Below, in pieces: positions 8,748 through 17,363 of a stretch of 64,000 nucleotides of DNA. The notes under the pieces are model-generated. The model saw only the letters and a list, made by a program, of their open reading frames with translations. It was not told the origin of the DNA and did no database searches. The DNA is from Erythrobacter sp. UBA1916 (GTDB taxonomy: Bacteria; Pseudomonadota; Alphaproteobacteria; Sphingomonadales; Sphingomonadaceae). Position numbers and translations under genes: made by a program. Positions within the stretch are counted from its first letter, which is position 1. Every line of letters starts with the position of its first letter. The stretch spans positions 62,001 to 126,000 of the forward strand of contig DDFY01000013.1 in NCBI GenBank assembly GCA_002337385.1, read 5' to 3'.

Positions 8748-9041
8748 GTGTTGCTTCTGACCTTGTCGCAGATCGTCGGCTACTTGATCTCGATCATCAT
8801 CTTTTTGGTGATCGTGCAGTTCGTCCTGAGCCTCTTGATGGCTTTCAACGTGGTCAACACTTCGAACGATTTCGTGGTCGCGATTTACCGTTCGGTGAAC
8901 GCGCTGCTCGATCCGTTGCTGGGGCCGATCCGCAAGATCATGCCCAACACCGGCGCGATCGACTTTTCGCCGCTGGTGCTGATCGTGGGCCTGCGGGTGC
9001 TCGATATCGTGCTCACCAATGCGGCCATGTCGACGCTCTGA
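8748..9041 (+). CDS. YggT family membrane protein
   Basis: About 97 residues with two membrane segments: an N-terminal LSQIVGYLISIIIFLVIVQF stretch and a C-terminal one. The NALLDPLLGPIRKIMP motif between them is characteristic of the YggT family, implicated in osmotic tolerance and in envelope or division functions. GTG 8748 is preferred because AGGG lies about 9 bases upstream; TTG 8742 is the alternative. Confidence 0.85.
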   Translation: MLLLTLSQIVGYLISIIIFLVIVQFVLSLLMAFNVVNTSNDFVVAIYRSVNALLDPLLGPIRKIMPNTGAIDFSPLVLIVGLRVLDIVLTNAAMSTL

Positions 9042-9057
9042 TCCGGCTTGCCGCCTC

Positions 9058-9825
9058 ATGCTGAAACGCGCTTTCCTTGCGGCTGGATGCCTCGCCTTGT
9101 TGGCGGGCTGCGCCAGCCCCGGGCAGCAGCGGCGCAGCGCGCGCGCGGAGTTGGCTGAACGAGTGCTGGAGCGCGCTGGTTCGCGCGCCGATCCGGGCCG
9201 GGTGGCGGCCACCGACTTCGCCTTTGCGCGAATGGCGCGCGATCAAGGCCAGTGGACCGCCTTTCGTGAATATGCCGCACCGGGCGCGCAGATGTTCGCT
9301 GGTGGCAGCGCGATCGATGCGGAAGAATGGCTTGCCGGGCGGCCCGATCCGGCGCAGGCGATTGAATGGGCGCCGCGCGAGGTCTGGTCGAGCTGCGACG
9401 GTTCGCTGGCGGTCAGCTTTGGACGCTATCGCGATGCAGAGGGCCTGTTCGGCCACTATGCCACGGTGTGGCAGCGCCTCCGCGATGGCAGCTACAAATG
9501 GACTTACGACGTCGGCACGCCGCAAGTGCCGCAACCCGCACCGCGCGCGCCGGACGTTGAACCGGACGAAGACACCATCATCGTGGACGCGCTTCAGGCG
9601 ATCACCGCGCACACCGCCGATTGCGAGCAGCGCAAGCCGGGGCAGGGGCGGACTGAAGCGCCCGCCGAGGAAGCGTCGCAAGTGCTCACCCGTGCGCGCG
9701 ATGGCACCCTGGCCTGGCGGATGGAGCAGACCGGGCCGGAGAGCTGGCGGATGATCGTCGAATGGCAGCGCGATGGCCAATGGCAGGAGGCGCTTGCTTT
9801 CGGGATTCCAGACCGGCAGGGCTAG
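9058..9825 (+). CDS. Putative lipoprotein with NTF2/SnoaL-like domain
   Basis: 255 residues. MLKRAFLAAGCLALLAGC is a lipoprotein signal with an LAGC lipobox. The mature part contains ADPGRVAATDFAFARMARDQGQWTAF and a GLFGHYATVWQRLRDGSYKW strand pattern resembling NTF2-like (DUF4440/SnoaL) folds, here without obvious catalytic residues. The stop is 3 bases before the MarC start, suggesting co-translation. Function unknown. Confidence 0.65.
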   Translation: MLKRAFLAAGCLALLAGCASPGQQRRSARAELAERVLERAGSRADPGRVAATDFAFARMARDQGQWTAFREYAAPGAQMFAGGSAIDAEEWLAGRPDPAQAIEWAPREVWSSCDGSLAVSFGRYRDAEGLFGHYATVWQRLRDGSYKWTYDVGTPQVPQPAPRAPDVEPDEDTIIVDALQAITAHTADCEQRKPGQGRTEAPAEEASQVLTRARDGTLAWRMEQTGPESWRMIVEWQRDGQWQEALAFGIPDRQG

Positions 9826-9828
9826 GCC

Positions 9829-10449
9829 ATGATCGAGCTGTTCATGTCTGCCTTCGTCACGCTGTTCGTGGTGATCGACCCGCCGGGGTGCGCGCCGATC
9901 TATGCCGGGCTCACCGCCAATGCCACGCCTGCTGCGCGCCGTTCGATGGCGATTCGCGCCTGCCTTATCTCGGCTGCGATCCTGTTCGGCTTCGCGCTGT
10001 TTGGAGAGAACCTGCTGGCGGCGATGCATATCGAGCTGGATGCCTTCCGTGTGGCAGGCGGGATCATGCTGTTCCTGATCGCGCTGGAAATGGTGTTCGA
10101 GAAGCGCACCGAGCGCCGCAATGACCGCGCCGACAAGGTCCGCGAAGACCCCGAGCACGAGGACGTGTCGGTGTTCCCGATGGCGATGCCGATGCTGGCG
10201 GGGCCGGGGGCGATTGCCTCGATCATGCTGCTGTCGGGCAACGCCAAGGGTGTCGAGGGCACGCTTGTGGTGCTGGGGGCGCTTGCCTCTGTGCTGGTGC
10301 TCACGCTGCTGGCGCTGCTGGCGGCAAGCCCGCTGATGCGGGTGTTTGGCGATAAGGTGGAAGCGGTGATTACGCGTCTGCTGGGCGTGCTGCTGGCCGC
10401 GCTAGCCGCGCAATATGTGATCGACGGACTGCGGGAGAGTTTTTCGTAG
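9829..10449 (+). CDS. MarC family integral membrane protein
   Basis: 206 residues with six hydrophobic segments and the family pattern FVTLFVVIDPPGCAPIYAGL near the N-terminus and VSVFPMAMPMLAGPGAIASIMLL in the centre, the repeated pro-rich motif of the MarC/UPF0056 family. The family has no firmly established substrate. It follows the lipoprotein gene by 3 bases. Confidence 0.88.
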   Translation: MIELFMSAFVTLFVVIDPPGCAPIYAGLTANATPAARRSMAIRACLISAAILFGFALFGENLLAAMHIELDAFRVAGGIMLFLIALEMVFEKRTERRNDRADKVREDPEHEDVSVFPMAMPMLAGPGAIASIMLLSGNAKGVEGTLVVLGALASVLVLTLLALLAASPLMRVFGDKVEAVITRLLGVLLAALAAQYVIDGLRESFS

Positions 10450-10709
10450 TTATGTCGTTGTGGTTACGCCCGCGCATCCGCGCGGGCATCCTCGGCGCTG
10501 TTCCCTCCATTCCGGCTATGCCTCCATTGCGGGGCGCCTGCGGGCCGCTGGAATACCGATCAAGTCCAGGGTGACGAAGGGGGAGGAGAGCAGGCGCCAC
10601 CCCAAAACGCGAGCAAAGCGAGGGCAAGCGCGACCGCGCGCCCGCAGTGGCCCCGCAGCGTAGCGGAGCGAATAGCCGCGAGGATGCAGCCCCGGATGGG
10701 GCTGCGTAA

Positions 10710-11333
10710 CTACTGAAGAGTCACGTTACCTTCGTCGGGGTCGCCTTTGCCGAAGAACTCCATCAGCTGCACCAGCAGGTCGCAGCGCACGCGCAGGTTG
10801 GGCGCTTCGAGCAGTGCCTGCTTGGCCGCCGCATCGAACGGGGCGATCTGTGAGACGCCGTTCACAAGCGAGACGTCGTCCAGCCGCGCCACCGAGTCCC
10901 AGTCGATCTCGTAGCCTTGCGCCTTGGCGAACTTGCGCGATTCGTGCTCGAAGGCGGCGCGTTCGCCCAGCGTGAGCATCTCGTCCTTGGGCTCTTCGAT
11001 CAGCTCGGCCTCGATCTGGCGGAACGGGGTGGTGACCTCCAGCTCGCGCAGGAGGCGGAAGCGATGCTCGCCGGTGAGCATGATGTTGTAGCGGCCGTCC
11101 TCGCTTGTCTCGACTTCGGAGATCCGGCCCACGCAGCCCACTTCGAACAAGGGGGCATCCTCGTCGGGGTCAGCTGGTTGAATCATCGCGATACGGCGGT
11201 CGCGGGCGAGCGCATCGCCTACCATCGCGCGATAGCGCGGCTCGAAAATATGCAGCGGCAGATGCAGCCCGGGATAGAGGATGGCCCCGGTCAGCGGGAA
11301 GATCGAGAGGCGAACCTTGTTCACTTGGCCCAT
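10710..11333 (-). CDS. Lon N-terminal (substrate-binding) domain protein
   Basis: 207 residues starting MGQVNKVRLSIFPLTGAIL. The FPLTGAILYPGLHLPLHIFEPRYRAM stretch and CVGRISEVE with GEHRFRLL are hallmarks of the stand-alone Lon substrate-binding domain (PF02190); no AAA or protease domain follows. The ATG at 11333 is used because the longer open frame upstream runs antisense-like through the neighbouring gene. It lies 16 bases downstream of the CnoX-like gene on the same strand, a pairing common in alphaproteobacteria that suggests a shared proteostasis role. Confidence 0.88.
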   Translation of the reverse strand: MGQVNKVRLSIFPLTGAILYPGLHLPLHIFEPRYRAMVGDALARDRRIAMIQPADPDEDAPLFEVGCVGRISEVETSEDGRYNIMLTGEHRFRLLRELEVTTPFRQIEAELIEEPKDEMLTLGERAAFEHESRKFAKAQGYEIDWDSVARLDDVSLVNGVSQIAPFDAAAKQALLEAPNLRVRCDLLVQLMEFFGKGDPDEGNVTLQ

Positions 11334-11349
11334 GTCGGCCGCTTCCGGG

Positions 11350-12264
11350 TCATCCGAACAGCAGCAGCGAGAGCTTGCGGCGCTGGGCCGAAACCCAGGC
11401 GTCCTCCAGCCCCACTGCCTCGAAGAACTGCAGCAACTTGGCCTTGGCCGCGCCGTCGCCATCCTCTGGTTCGCGGCCGATAGCGGCCAGCAGGGTCTCG
11501 GCTGCGCCGTCGCGATCGCCGGCGGCAAAGGCGGCTTCGGCATAGGCGATCTGCGCGGCGGCATCGCCAGGGTTGGCTTCGGCAGCCTGGCGCAGGGCCG
11601 AAAGCTCATCGTTGTCGACCTGCGGGCCGACAAGCTCAAGCGCGGCCTTGGCCTGTGCCAGCGCCGGATCGTCCTGCAGGCTCTTGGGCAGTTCGGCAAA
11701 GGCAGCCTTGGCCTCTTCGGTCATGTCGGCGGCGAGCATGGCGCGGATCAGGCCTGCATGGGCGGTGGCGTTGTCGGGCGCTATCTGCGTGATCTGCATG
11801 AAGATCGAACCAGCGCGCTGGGCATCGCCTCCGGCCAGCACCTCTTCGCCCATGGCGAGCAGCTGGTCGATATCGGGTGCGGCCTCCTGGCCAGCGCCCG
11901 GCTTTACCGGCACCTGCTGCAGGATCTGGTCGAGCGCACCCTTAAGCTGCGATTCGCTGCGCGCCGGGGTCAGGTCGGCCACGGGCTGGCCCTGGAAAAT
12001 GGCATAGACCGTGGGGATCGACTGGACCTGAAACTGGCTGGCGATGAATTTCTCTTCATCGACATTGATCTTGGCGAGAATCACGCCCTTGTCGGCATAT
12101 TCGGCGCAGACCTTCTCCAGCACCGGGGTGAGCGCCTTGCACGGGCCGCACCACTCGGCCCAGAAATCGACGATTACGAGCTTGTCCTGGCTGGGATCGA
12201 CCACTTCCTTGCGGAATCGCTCGACTGCTTTCTGTTCGTCGATGTTGAGGCCCATGCTTGCCAC
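11350..12264 (-). CDS. CnoX/YbbN-like thioredoxin with TPR-like C-terminal domain
   Basis: About 304 residues. The N-terminal thioredoxin fold carries VDFWAEWCGPCKAL with both redox cysteines of WCGPC and a cis-Pro in SIPTVY; the C-terminal 170 residues are Ala-rich helical repeats as in YbbN/CnoX, a holdase-type chaperedoxin. GTG 12264 is chosen because GGGAG lies 7 bases before it; ATG 12255 is a close alternative. The downstream gene encodes a Lon-N-domain protein, reinforcing a protein-quality-control context. Confidence 0.87.
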   Translation of the reverse strand: MASMGLNIDEQKAVERFRKEVVDPSQDKLVIVDFWAEWCGPCKALTPVLEKVCAEYADKGVILAKINVDEEKFIASQFQVQSIPTVYAIFQGQPVADLTPARSESQLKGALDQILQQVPVKPGAGQEAAPDIDQLLAMGEEVLAGGDAQRAGSIFMQITQIAPDNATAHAGLIRAMLAADMTEEAKAAFAELPKSLQDDPALAQAKAALELVGPQVDNDELSALRQAAEANPGDAAAQIAYAEAAFAAGDRDGAAETLLAAIGREPEDGDGAAKAKLLQFFEAVGLEDAWVSAQRRKLSLLLFG

Positions 12265-12448
12265 GTTGTGTGCTCCCGTCGGCTTTTCAGATACCTTGGT
12301 AATGTGGTCCTTTCGCGCGATTTGTGAAGGGCAAAGGCTGCGATTGCCGTACATGTACAAAAGCACGCATTTTCCGCTTGCAGGGTGAAATAACCGCTGC
12401 TAGTTGCGCCGCTCCCCACCGGAACTACGGTTCTGGTAGCGTCAGTGA

Positions 12449-12523
12449 GCGGGCGTAGCTCAGGGGTAGAGCATCACCTTGCCAAGGTGAGGGTCGGGCG
12501 TTCGAATCGCCTCGCCCGCTCCA
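12449..12523 (+). tRNA. tRNA-Gly(GCC)
   Basis: 75 bases including an encoded CCA. Acceptor arm GCGGGCG pairs with CGCCCGC, D arm GCTC/GAGC, anticodon arm TCACC/GGTGA around loop TTGCCAA with anticodon GCC, T arm GGGCG/CGCCT (one G-T) around TTCGAAT. No integrase lies next to this tRNA. Confidence 0.97.
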
Positions 12524-12703
12524 GTTTCCCGAGAATGATCGGTGCCGCAAGGCACCCAGGCACTCGGTGCCAGCGCCGCCCGGATAGGGGCGGTGGCTTG
12601 GTGTCGGGAATCGCCATGCTTACGCATAGCGCGACCGGCAGCGCTGCCGGCCCGACGGCCTTCCTCCCCCTGCCTCTGTGCGAGGCGCGGGGGATTCGGG
12701 TTT

Positions 12704-14167
12704 CTATTTTGCCTTCTTGTGCCTTGTCAGCTCGTCACCCGCGATGGTGACGATGTGGAGCAGGTTGGTTGCGCCCGATACGCCGAAGGGCACACCGGCC
12801 ATCACGATCAACCGGCTGCCGGCCGAGCCGAACCCGTGGCGCAGCGCCATCCGCTTGCCCTTGCCGACCATCTCCTCGAAGCTGCCGATGTCCTTGGTCG
12901 CCACCGCATGGGTGCCCCAAAGCAGCGAAACGCGCCGGGCGACCTCCATCGAGGGCGTCAGCACCATCACCGGCACTGCCGGGCGTCCACGAGTCACGCG
13001 GCGGGCCGAATTGCCCGACCAGGTGAACACCGTGATTGCGCTGAGTTCCACGGTGTCGGCAATGGTCATGCAGGCGTGGCTGAGCGCGTCGGCCACGGTC
13101 GCATCAGGCGGGGTTTCGAGCAGCCGCACGCGCTGCTTGTAGCCTTCGTCGCGTTCGATCTGGCTGGCGATGGCGTCCATCATCATCACCGCTTCTTCGG
13201 GCCAGTCGCCGGCGGCGGTTTCCGCGCTGAGCATCACCGCATCGGCCCCGTCATAGACAGCGTTGGCCACGTCGGAGACCTCGGCGCGGGTTGGCGTGGG
13301 GCTCTCGATCATGCTTTCGAGCATCTGCGTGGCGACGATCACCGGCTTGCCGGTGAGGCGCGTGGCGTTGACGATCTTCTTCTGGAGCGGCGGCACCTCT
13401 TCAGGGTTCAGCTCCACGCCCAGGTCACCGCGGGCCACCATGATCCCGTCAGCTTCGGCGATGATCTCGGCCAGGCGGCGTATGGCCTGTGGCTTCTCGA
13501 TCTTGGCGCAGAGCGCGCCGCGGTCGCCCATCAGCTCGCGCGCCTCGATCAGATCTTCCGGGCGCTGGACGAAGCTCAGCCCGATCCAGTCGACTCCCTG
13601 ATCAAGGGCGAAGGCGAGATCGCGGCGATCCTTGTCGGTCAGCGCGGGAATCGGGATTTCGGCATCGGGCACGTTGACGCCCTTGCGGTCGGAGATCACC
13701 CCGCCGACTTCGGCCACGCAGGTGATCTTGTCGGTCTTTGCGCTCTTCACGCGCAGCCGGATCTTGCCGTCGTTGACCAGCAGCCGCTGGCCTGCCTCGA
13801 TCACGCGGAAGATCTCGTCGTGCGGCAGCTCGGCGCGGGTGGCATCGCCCGGTGTCGGGTCGCGGTCGAAGGTGAAGGTGGCGCCATGGGCAATCGTGGC
13901 GCGCCCTTCCGCGAACTTGCCGACGCGCAACTTCGGCCCCTGCAGATCGGCAAGGATTGCGATCGGGCGGCCGAACTCGGCCTCCAGCGCGCGAATGTTG
14001 GCGATGGTCTGCGCGTGGAACGCGTGCTCGCCATGGCTCATGTTGACGCGGAAGGCATCGGCACCGGCGCGGAACAGTGCGCGCAGCACCTCCGGGTCTT
14101 CGGTGGCAGGGCCGGTGGTAGCAAGGATTTTCACCTTGCGGTTGCGGGGCGTGAATTTCGACATCAT
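12704..14167 (-). CDS. pyk: Pyruvate kinase
   Basis: Converts phosphoenolpyruvate and ADP to pyruvate and ATP. 487 residues, normal for the family. Visible are the N-terminal KVKILATTGPATEDPEVLRAL and the RVNMSHG phosphate-binding segment, DLQGPKLRVGKF, the catalytic-lysine region LCAKIEKPQAI, VARGDLGVELNPEEVP, and GKPVIVATQMLESM. The second domain ends with a typical allosteric C-terminal fold. A second Met immediately follows the first, so the start could be 14164. It is divergent from the DUF1244 gene with about 50 bases between them. Confidence 0.96.
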   Translation of the reverse strand: MMSKFTPRNRKVKILATTGPATEDPEVLRALFRAGADAFRVNMSHGEHAFHAQTIANIRALEAEFGRPIAILADLQGPKLRVGKFAEGRATIAHGATFTFDRDPTPGDATRAELPHDEIFRVIEAGQRLLVNDGKIRLRVKSAKTDKITCVAEVGGVISDRKGVNVPDAEIPIPALTDKDRRDLAFALDQGVDWIGLSFVQRPEDLIEARELMGDRGALCAKIEKPQAIRRLAEIIAEADGIMVARGDLGVELNPEEVPPLQKKIVNATRLTGKPVIVATQMLESMIESPTPTRAEVSDVANAVYDGADAVMLSAETAAGDWPEEAVMMMDAIASQIERDEGYKQRVRLLETPPDATVADALSHACMTIADTVELSAITVFTWSGNSARRVTRGRPAVPVMVLTPSMEVARRVSLLWGTHAVATKDIGSFEEMVGKGKRMALRHGFGSAGSRLIVMAGVPFGVSGATNLLHIVTIAGDELTRHKKAK

Positions 14168-14216
14168 CTGAATGCGTATCGCAGCATGCTACGACAAGAC
14201 AAGGACACATGAAAAA

Positions 14217-14528
14217 ATGAGCGACAAGACTGATTCGCTGGACCAGCTGCCCGACGCCGTTGCCGCTGCCGCCTTTCGCCGCCTGGTGCGCCACCTGCAG
14301 CACCGCCACGATGCCCAGAACATCGACCTGATGGGGCTTTCCGGCTTCTGCCGCAATTGCCTGGCTGACTGGATTCGCGAGGCCGGATACGAAGGCGACA
14401 AGGCCGCCGCGCGCGCGCTGATCCACGGCATGCCGATGGACGAGTGGAAGGCGAAGTACCAGACCGAGGCAACCCCCGAGCAACTCGCCCGGATGGACGA
14501 GAGCCTGAAAAAGAACGCACAGGATTAA
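14217..14528 (+). CDS. DUF1244 family protein
   Basis: 103 residues. LVRHLQHRHDAQNIDLMGLSGFCRNCLADWI is the diagnostic segment of DUF1244, a small all-helical alphaproteobacterial and gammaproteobacterial family of unknown function; the two cysteines of FCRNCL are conserved in it. The next gene on the same strand is gapR. Confidence 0.85.
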   Translation: MSDKTDSLDQLPDAVAAAAFRRLVRHLQHRHDAQNIDLMGLSGFCRNCLADWIREAGYEGDKAAARALIHGMPMDEWKAKYQTEATPEQLARMDESLKKNAQD

Positions 14529-14619
14529 TCGCTTTTGCAGGCGTCCGGGCCTTCACCCGGCGCGGCAGGCTGGCTATCGGGCTGCCATTATCGATTCTCG
14601 AATTTGATGGAGCACCCCG

Positions 14620-14856
14620 ATGGCCGAAGCCACTGACGACCGCCTGCGCCTGCTGATCGAGCGCATCGAGCGCCTCGAGGAAGAAAAGAAGGGCATCGCC
14701 GACGATATCCGCGACGTCTATGCCGAGGCCAAGGCGGTGGGCTACGACCCGAAGATCATGCGCCAGATCGTGCGCCTGCGGAAGATGGACCCCAACGACC
14801 GCAGCGAAATGGAAATGATCCTTGATACCTACAAGGCTGCACTCGGGCTGGGCTGA
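14620..14856 (+). CDS. gapR: GapR family DNA-binding protein (DUF2312)
   Basis: 78 residues, MAEATDDRLRLLIERIERLE. The coiled-coil RIERLEEEKKGIADDIRDVYAEAKAVGYD followed by KIMRQIVRLRK matches GapR, a nucleoid-associated protein that clamps overtwisted DNA ahead of replication and transcription in Caulobacter. Length and the basic C-terminal helix agree with the family. Confidence 0.9.
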   Translation: MAEATDDRLRLLIERIERLEEEKKGIADDIRDVYAEAKAVGYDPKIMRQIVRLRKMDPNDRSEMEMILDTYKAALGLG

Positions 14857-14870
14857 TCGGCTTGCGGCTC

Positions 14871-14907
14871 CTGCTGTATTGTATTAGTAATACACTAACA
14901 ACAGCAG
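14871..14907. promoter_or_regulatory. Nested inverted repeats before the YbjQ-family gene
   Basis: A perfect 15-base palindrome TGTATTAGTAATACA (14880-14894, 7-base arms around G) lies inside a second inverted repeat CTGCTGT/ACAGCAG (14871-14877 and 14901-14907). It ends 20 bases before the start of the next gene. The position and symmetry suggest an operator for a dimeric repressor, overlapping the promoter. The regulator is not encoded nearby. Confidence 0.55.
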
Positions 14908-14926
14908 TTCGGCAGGAGACAGTACG

Positions 14927-15274
14927 ATGGCAGGCCCCTGGAAAGACGCGCGCGGCATTCCCGTCACCACCACGCCCACGATCGAGGGGCATCCGGTGCA
15001 GGAATATCTCGGCATCGTCACCGGCGAGGTGATCGTTGGTGCGAATATCTTCCGCGACATGTTCGCCTCGATCCGCGATGTCGTTGGCGGACGTTCGGGT
15101 AGCTACGAGCGCATTCTGGCCGATGCCCGCAAGCAGGCGATCGAGGAAATCCAGGCCGAGTGCGGCGCGCTGGGCGGCAATGCCGTGGTCGGAATCGATC
15201 TCGATTACGAGGTGATCGGCAAGACCGGCTCGATGTTGATGGTCTCGGCCACGGGCACGGCAGTGAAAATCTGA
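14927..15274 (+). CDS. YbjQ family protein (UPF0145, heavy-metal-binding-like domain)
   Basis: 115 residues. TIEGHPVQEYLGIVTGEVIVGANIF and RKQAIEEIQAECGALGGNAVVGIDLDYEV are typical of PF01906, a pentameric beta-rich fold with no established activity. GGAGACAGTACG precedes the ATG. The stop overlaps the ATG of the following VOC gene by one base (TGATG), indicating translational coupling. A nested palindrome upstream may control both. Confidence 0.87.
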   Translation: MAGPWKDARGIPVTTTPTIEGHPVQEYLGIVTGEVIVGANIFRDMFASIRDVVGGRSGSYERILADARKQAIEEIQAECGALGGNAVVGIDLDYEVIGKTGSMLMVSATGTAVKI

Positions 15275-15819
15275 TGCGCTGGCGCGGTGTCCACCATGTG
15301 GAATTTTCCGTGCTGGACTATGAGCGTTCGGTCGCTTTCTATGACCGGATGTTCGGCTGGCTCGGCTACAAGAGCTTCTGGACGCTCGATATCGGCTACC
15401 GCTCTACATACTACATGGCACGCTTTCCGCTGCCGCATAGCTACATCGGTATTCAGCCAGCGAAGAGCGGGGCCAAGCTCGATCACGAGGCGCGGCCCGT
15501 GGGCGTGCACCACATTGCGCTATGGGCGAAAAACCGCCGCGAAGTGGATGCTTTCCACCGCGAGTTCCTGCTGCCGGAAGGGTTGGCGGTAACCGATCCG
15601 CCCGCCGAATATGACGTCTATGTGCCCGGCTACTATGCCGTGTTCTTCGATGATCCGATCAATGGCATCCATTGGGAGCTGGCCAGCACGCCGCGCGTGC
15701 CCACGCCGGGCCAGTACCTGCGTTTCCGCCGCGCGATGCGCAAGGAAGCGGCCAAGCACCCCGAATGGACCGAAGCGCCCGAAAAGCTGGCGATGCGCGA
15801 ACTGCCGCCGCGCCGCTGA
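15274..15819 (+). CDS. VOC (glyoxalase/extradiol-type) family protein
   Basis: 181 residues with one full VOC unit: VHHVEFSVLDYERSVAFYD at the N-terminus, VGVHHIALWAKNRREVDAFH in the second half, and NGIHWELAST with the terminal metal-ligand-like Glu. The positions of the histidines are consistent with metal binding. Substrate cannot be told from sequence. Translationally coupled to the YbjQ-family gene. Confidence 0.75.
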   Translation: MRWRGVHHVEFSVLDYERSVAFYDRMFGWLGYKSFWTLDIGYRSTYYMARFPLPHSYIGIQPAKSGAKLDHEARPVGVHHIALWAKNRREVDAFHREFLLPEGLAVTDPPAEYDVYVPGYYAVFFDDPINGIHWELASTPRVPTPGQYLRFRRAMRKEAAKHPEWTEAPEKLAMRELPPRR

Positions 15820-15901
15820 CCGGCTGAGCCAGTGGTTGCCGTTGGCACCGTGCCTGTTGTAAGGCCGCGCGAACCACACAACCAGCAAGACGAACGGACC
15901 C

Positions 15902-16648
15902 ATGGCAGGCCATTCCAAATTCAAGAACATCATGCACCGCAAGGGTGCGCAGGATAAGAAGCGCTCGGGCCTCTTTTCCAAGCTCAGCCGCGAAATCACC
16001 GTGGCCGCCAAGATGGGCATGCCCGACCCCGAGATGAACCCGCGCCTGCGGCTCGCGGTCAATGCGGCCAAGGCGCAGTCGATGCCGAAGGACAACATCC
16101 AGCGCGCGATCGACAAGGCTTCGGCCAATGATGGCGAGAACTACGAAGAGGTCCGCTACGAGGGCTATGGCCCCGGCGGCGTGGCGCTGATCGTCGAGGC
16201 GCTGACCGACAACCGCAACCGCACCGCCACCAACATCCGCACCGCGTTCAGCAAGAACGGCGGCAACCTCGGCACCGAGGGTTCGGTGCAGCACGGGTTC
16301 GAGCGCAAGGGCCTGATCGAATATCCCGCCAGCGCGGGCGACGAGGACAAGGTGCTCGAAGCGGCGATGGAAGCGGGCGCTGACGACATCGAATCGAGCG
16401 AGGATGGCCACACCATCTGGACCGAGGCTGATCAGCTGCATCACATCGCGACCGAGATGGAAAAGTCGCTCGGCGATGCCGAGACCGTGAAGCTGGCGTG
16501 GAAGCCCAACATCACCGTCGACATGGCGGAGAAGGAAGCGACCACGCTGCTGAAGCTGGTCGACGCGCTTGACGACGACGACGACGTGCAGACCGTCTGG
16601 GGCAACTACGACATCTCCGACGAGCTGATGGAGAAGCTCGCGGGCTGA
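15902..16648 (+). CDS. yebC: YebC/PmpR family protein (TACO1-like)
   Basis: 248 residues beginning MAGHSKFKNIMHRKGAQDKK, the invariant start of the family. Members act as translation factors relieving ribosome stalling and some as transcription regulators. Three-domain length and the YEGYGPGGVALIVEALTDNRNRTA motif are present. ruvC follows, a common pairing. Confidence 0.95.
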   Translation: MAGHSKFKNIMHRKGAQDKKRSGLFSKLSREITVAAKMGMPDPEMNPRLRLAVNAAKAQSMPKDNIQRAIDKASANDGENYEEVRYEGYGPGGVALIVEALTDNRNRTATNIRTAFSKNGGNLGTEGSVQHGFERKGLIEYPASAGDEDKVLEAAMEAGADDIESSEDGHTIWTEADQLHHIATEMEKSLGDAETVKLAWKPNITVDMAEKEATTLLKLVDALDDDDDVQTVWGNYDISDELMEKLAG

Positions 16649-16669
16649 GTAGCCGGAGAGCTTGGGGCA

Positions 16670-16765
16670 ATGCGGCGATGGCGAGACTGGGTGATCCTGC
16701 TGGCCATTGCCGTTCCGCTGCTTGTGGCGATTGTCTGGCGGCTGGCGTTGGCGTTTGACCTGTGA
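16670..16765 (+). CDS. Possible 31-residue single-span membrane peptide
   Basis: MRRWRDWVILLAIAVPLLVA followed by IVWRLALAFDL. A basic N-terminus and one hydrophobic helix are visible; GGAGAG lies about 10 bases before the ATG. It sits between yebC and ruvC, 10 bases before the ruvC ATG. It may be a real small membrane protein or chance. Confidence 0.4.
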   Translation: MRRWRDWVILLAIAVPLLVAIVWRLALAFDL

Positions 16766-16775
16766 AGGGCCGGCT

Positions 16776-17252
16776 ATGATTATTCTCGGCCTCGATCCCT
16801 CATTGAGCTGCACCGGCTGGGGCGTGATCCGCACCGAGGGCAGCCGCATCAGCCATGTCGACAACGGACAGGTGAAGACCGACACGTCTTCGCCGATGGC
16901 CTTGCGGCTGGCGCTGTTGCAAGCGGAACTGGCGCAGGTGATCGTGCGCTACCGGCCCGACCGGGCCGCGGCGGAAGAGATTTTTCTCAACAAGAACCCG
17001 CAGTCGACACTCAAGCTGGCGCAGGCGCGCGGAGCGGTGCTGGCGGCCTGCGGCGCGGCCTATGATGGCATGGGGCTGACGGTGCGCGAGCATGCAGCGC
17101 GGGCGGTGAAGAAGTCGGTGGTGGGCACCGGTGCTGCCGAGAAGGCGCAGGTGCAGGCGATGCTCAAGGTGTTGTTGCCGGGCGTGAAGGTGGTGGGGGC
17201 GGACGCTGCCGATGCGCTGGCCGTGGCGATTGCCGACGCACATCTGGGCTAG
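16776..17252 (+). CDS. ruvC: Holliday junction resolvase RuvC
   Basis: Endonuclease that resolves Holliday junctions in recombination repair. 158 residues. The acidic catalytic residues of the RNase H-like fold are seen as Asp in ILGLDPSLSCTGWG, Glu in AAAEEIFLNKNPQS, and Asp residues in GADAADALAVAIADAH. ruvA and ruvB are not adjacent. Confidence 0.96.
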   Translation: MIILGLDPSLSCTGWGVIRTEGSRISHVDNGQVKTDTSSPMALRLALLQAELAQVIVRYRPDRAAAEEIFLNKNPQSTLKLAQARGAVLAACGAAYDGMGLTVREHAARAVKKSVVGTGAAEKAQVQAMLKVLLPGVKVVGADAADALAVAIADAHLG

Positions 17253-17363
17253 GGACCCGATTCCGCTATCCGGAAGTGCCAAGGCCTCCAAGGAACACTG
17301 TCCCTCCGGCGGGCGGCGCACGGCCCTGAAGACATAGCGGCAATCGGTCGATATGAGCGCGGG

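Noticed and set aside
11334..11699. N-terminal extension of the Lon-domain protein into the CnoX gene
   Set aside because: The extra residues are a Pro/Arg-rich out-of-frame reading of the neighbouring gene; the family start is the ATG at 11333.
12449..12703. tRNA-Gly as an island insertion site
   Set aside because: No integrase or direct repeat nearby, and the neighbours are housekeeping genes.
12542..14212. Plus-strand frame antisense to pyk (556 codons)
   Set aside because: Shadow of pyruvate kinase; no conserved features.
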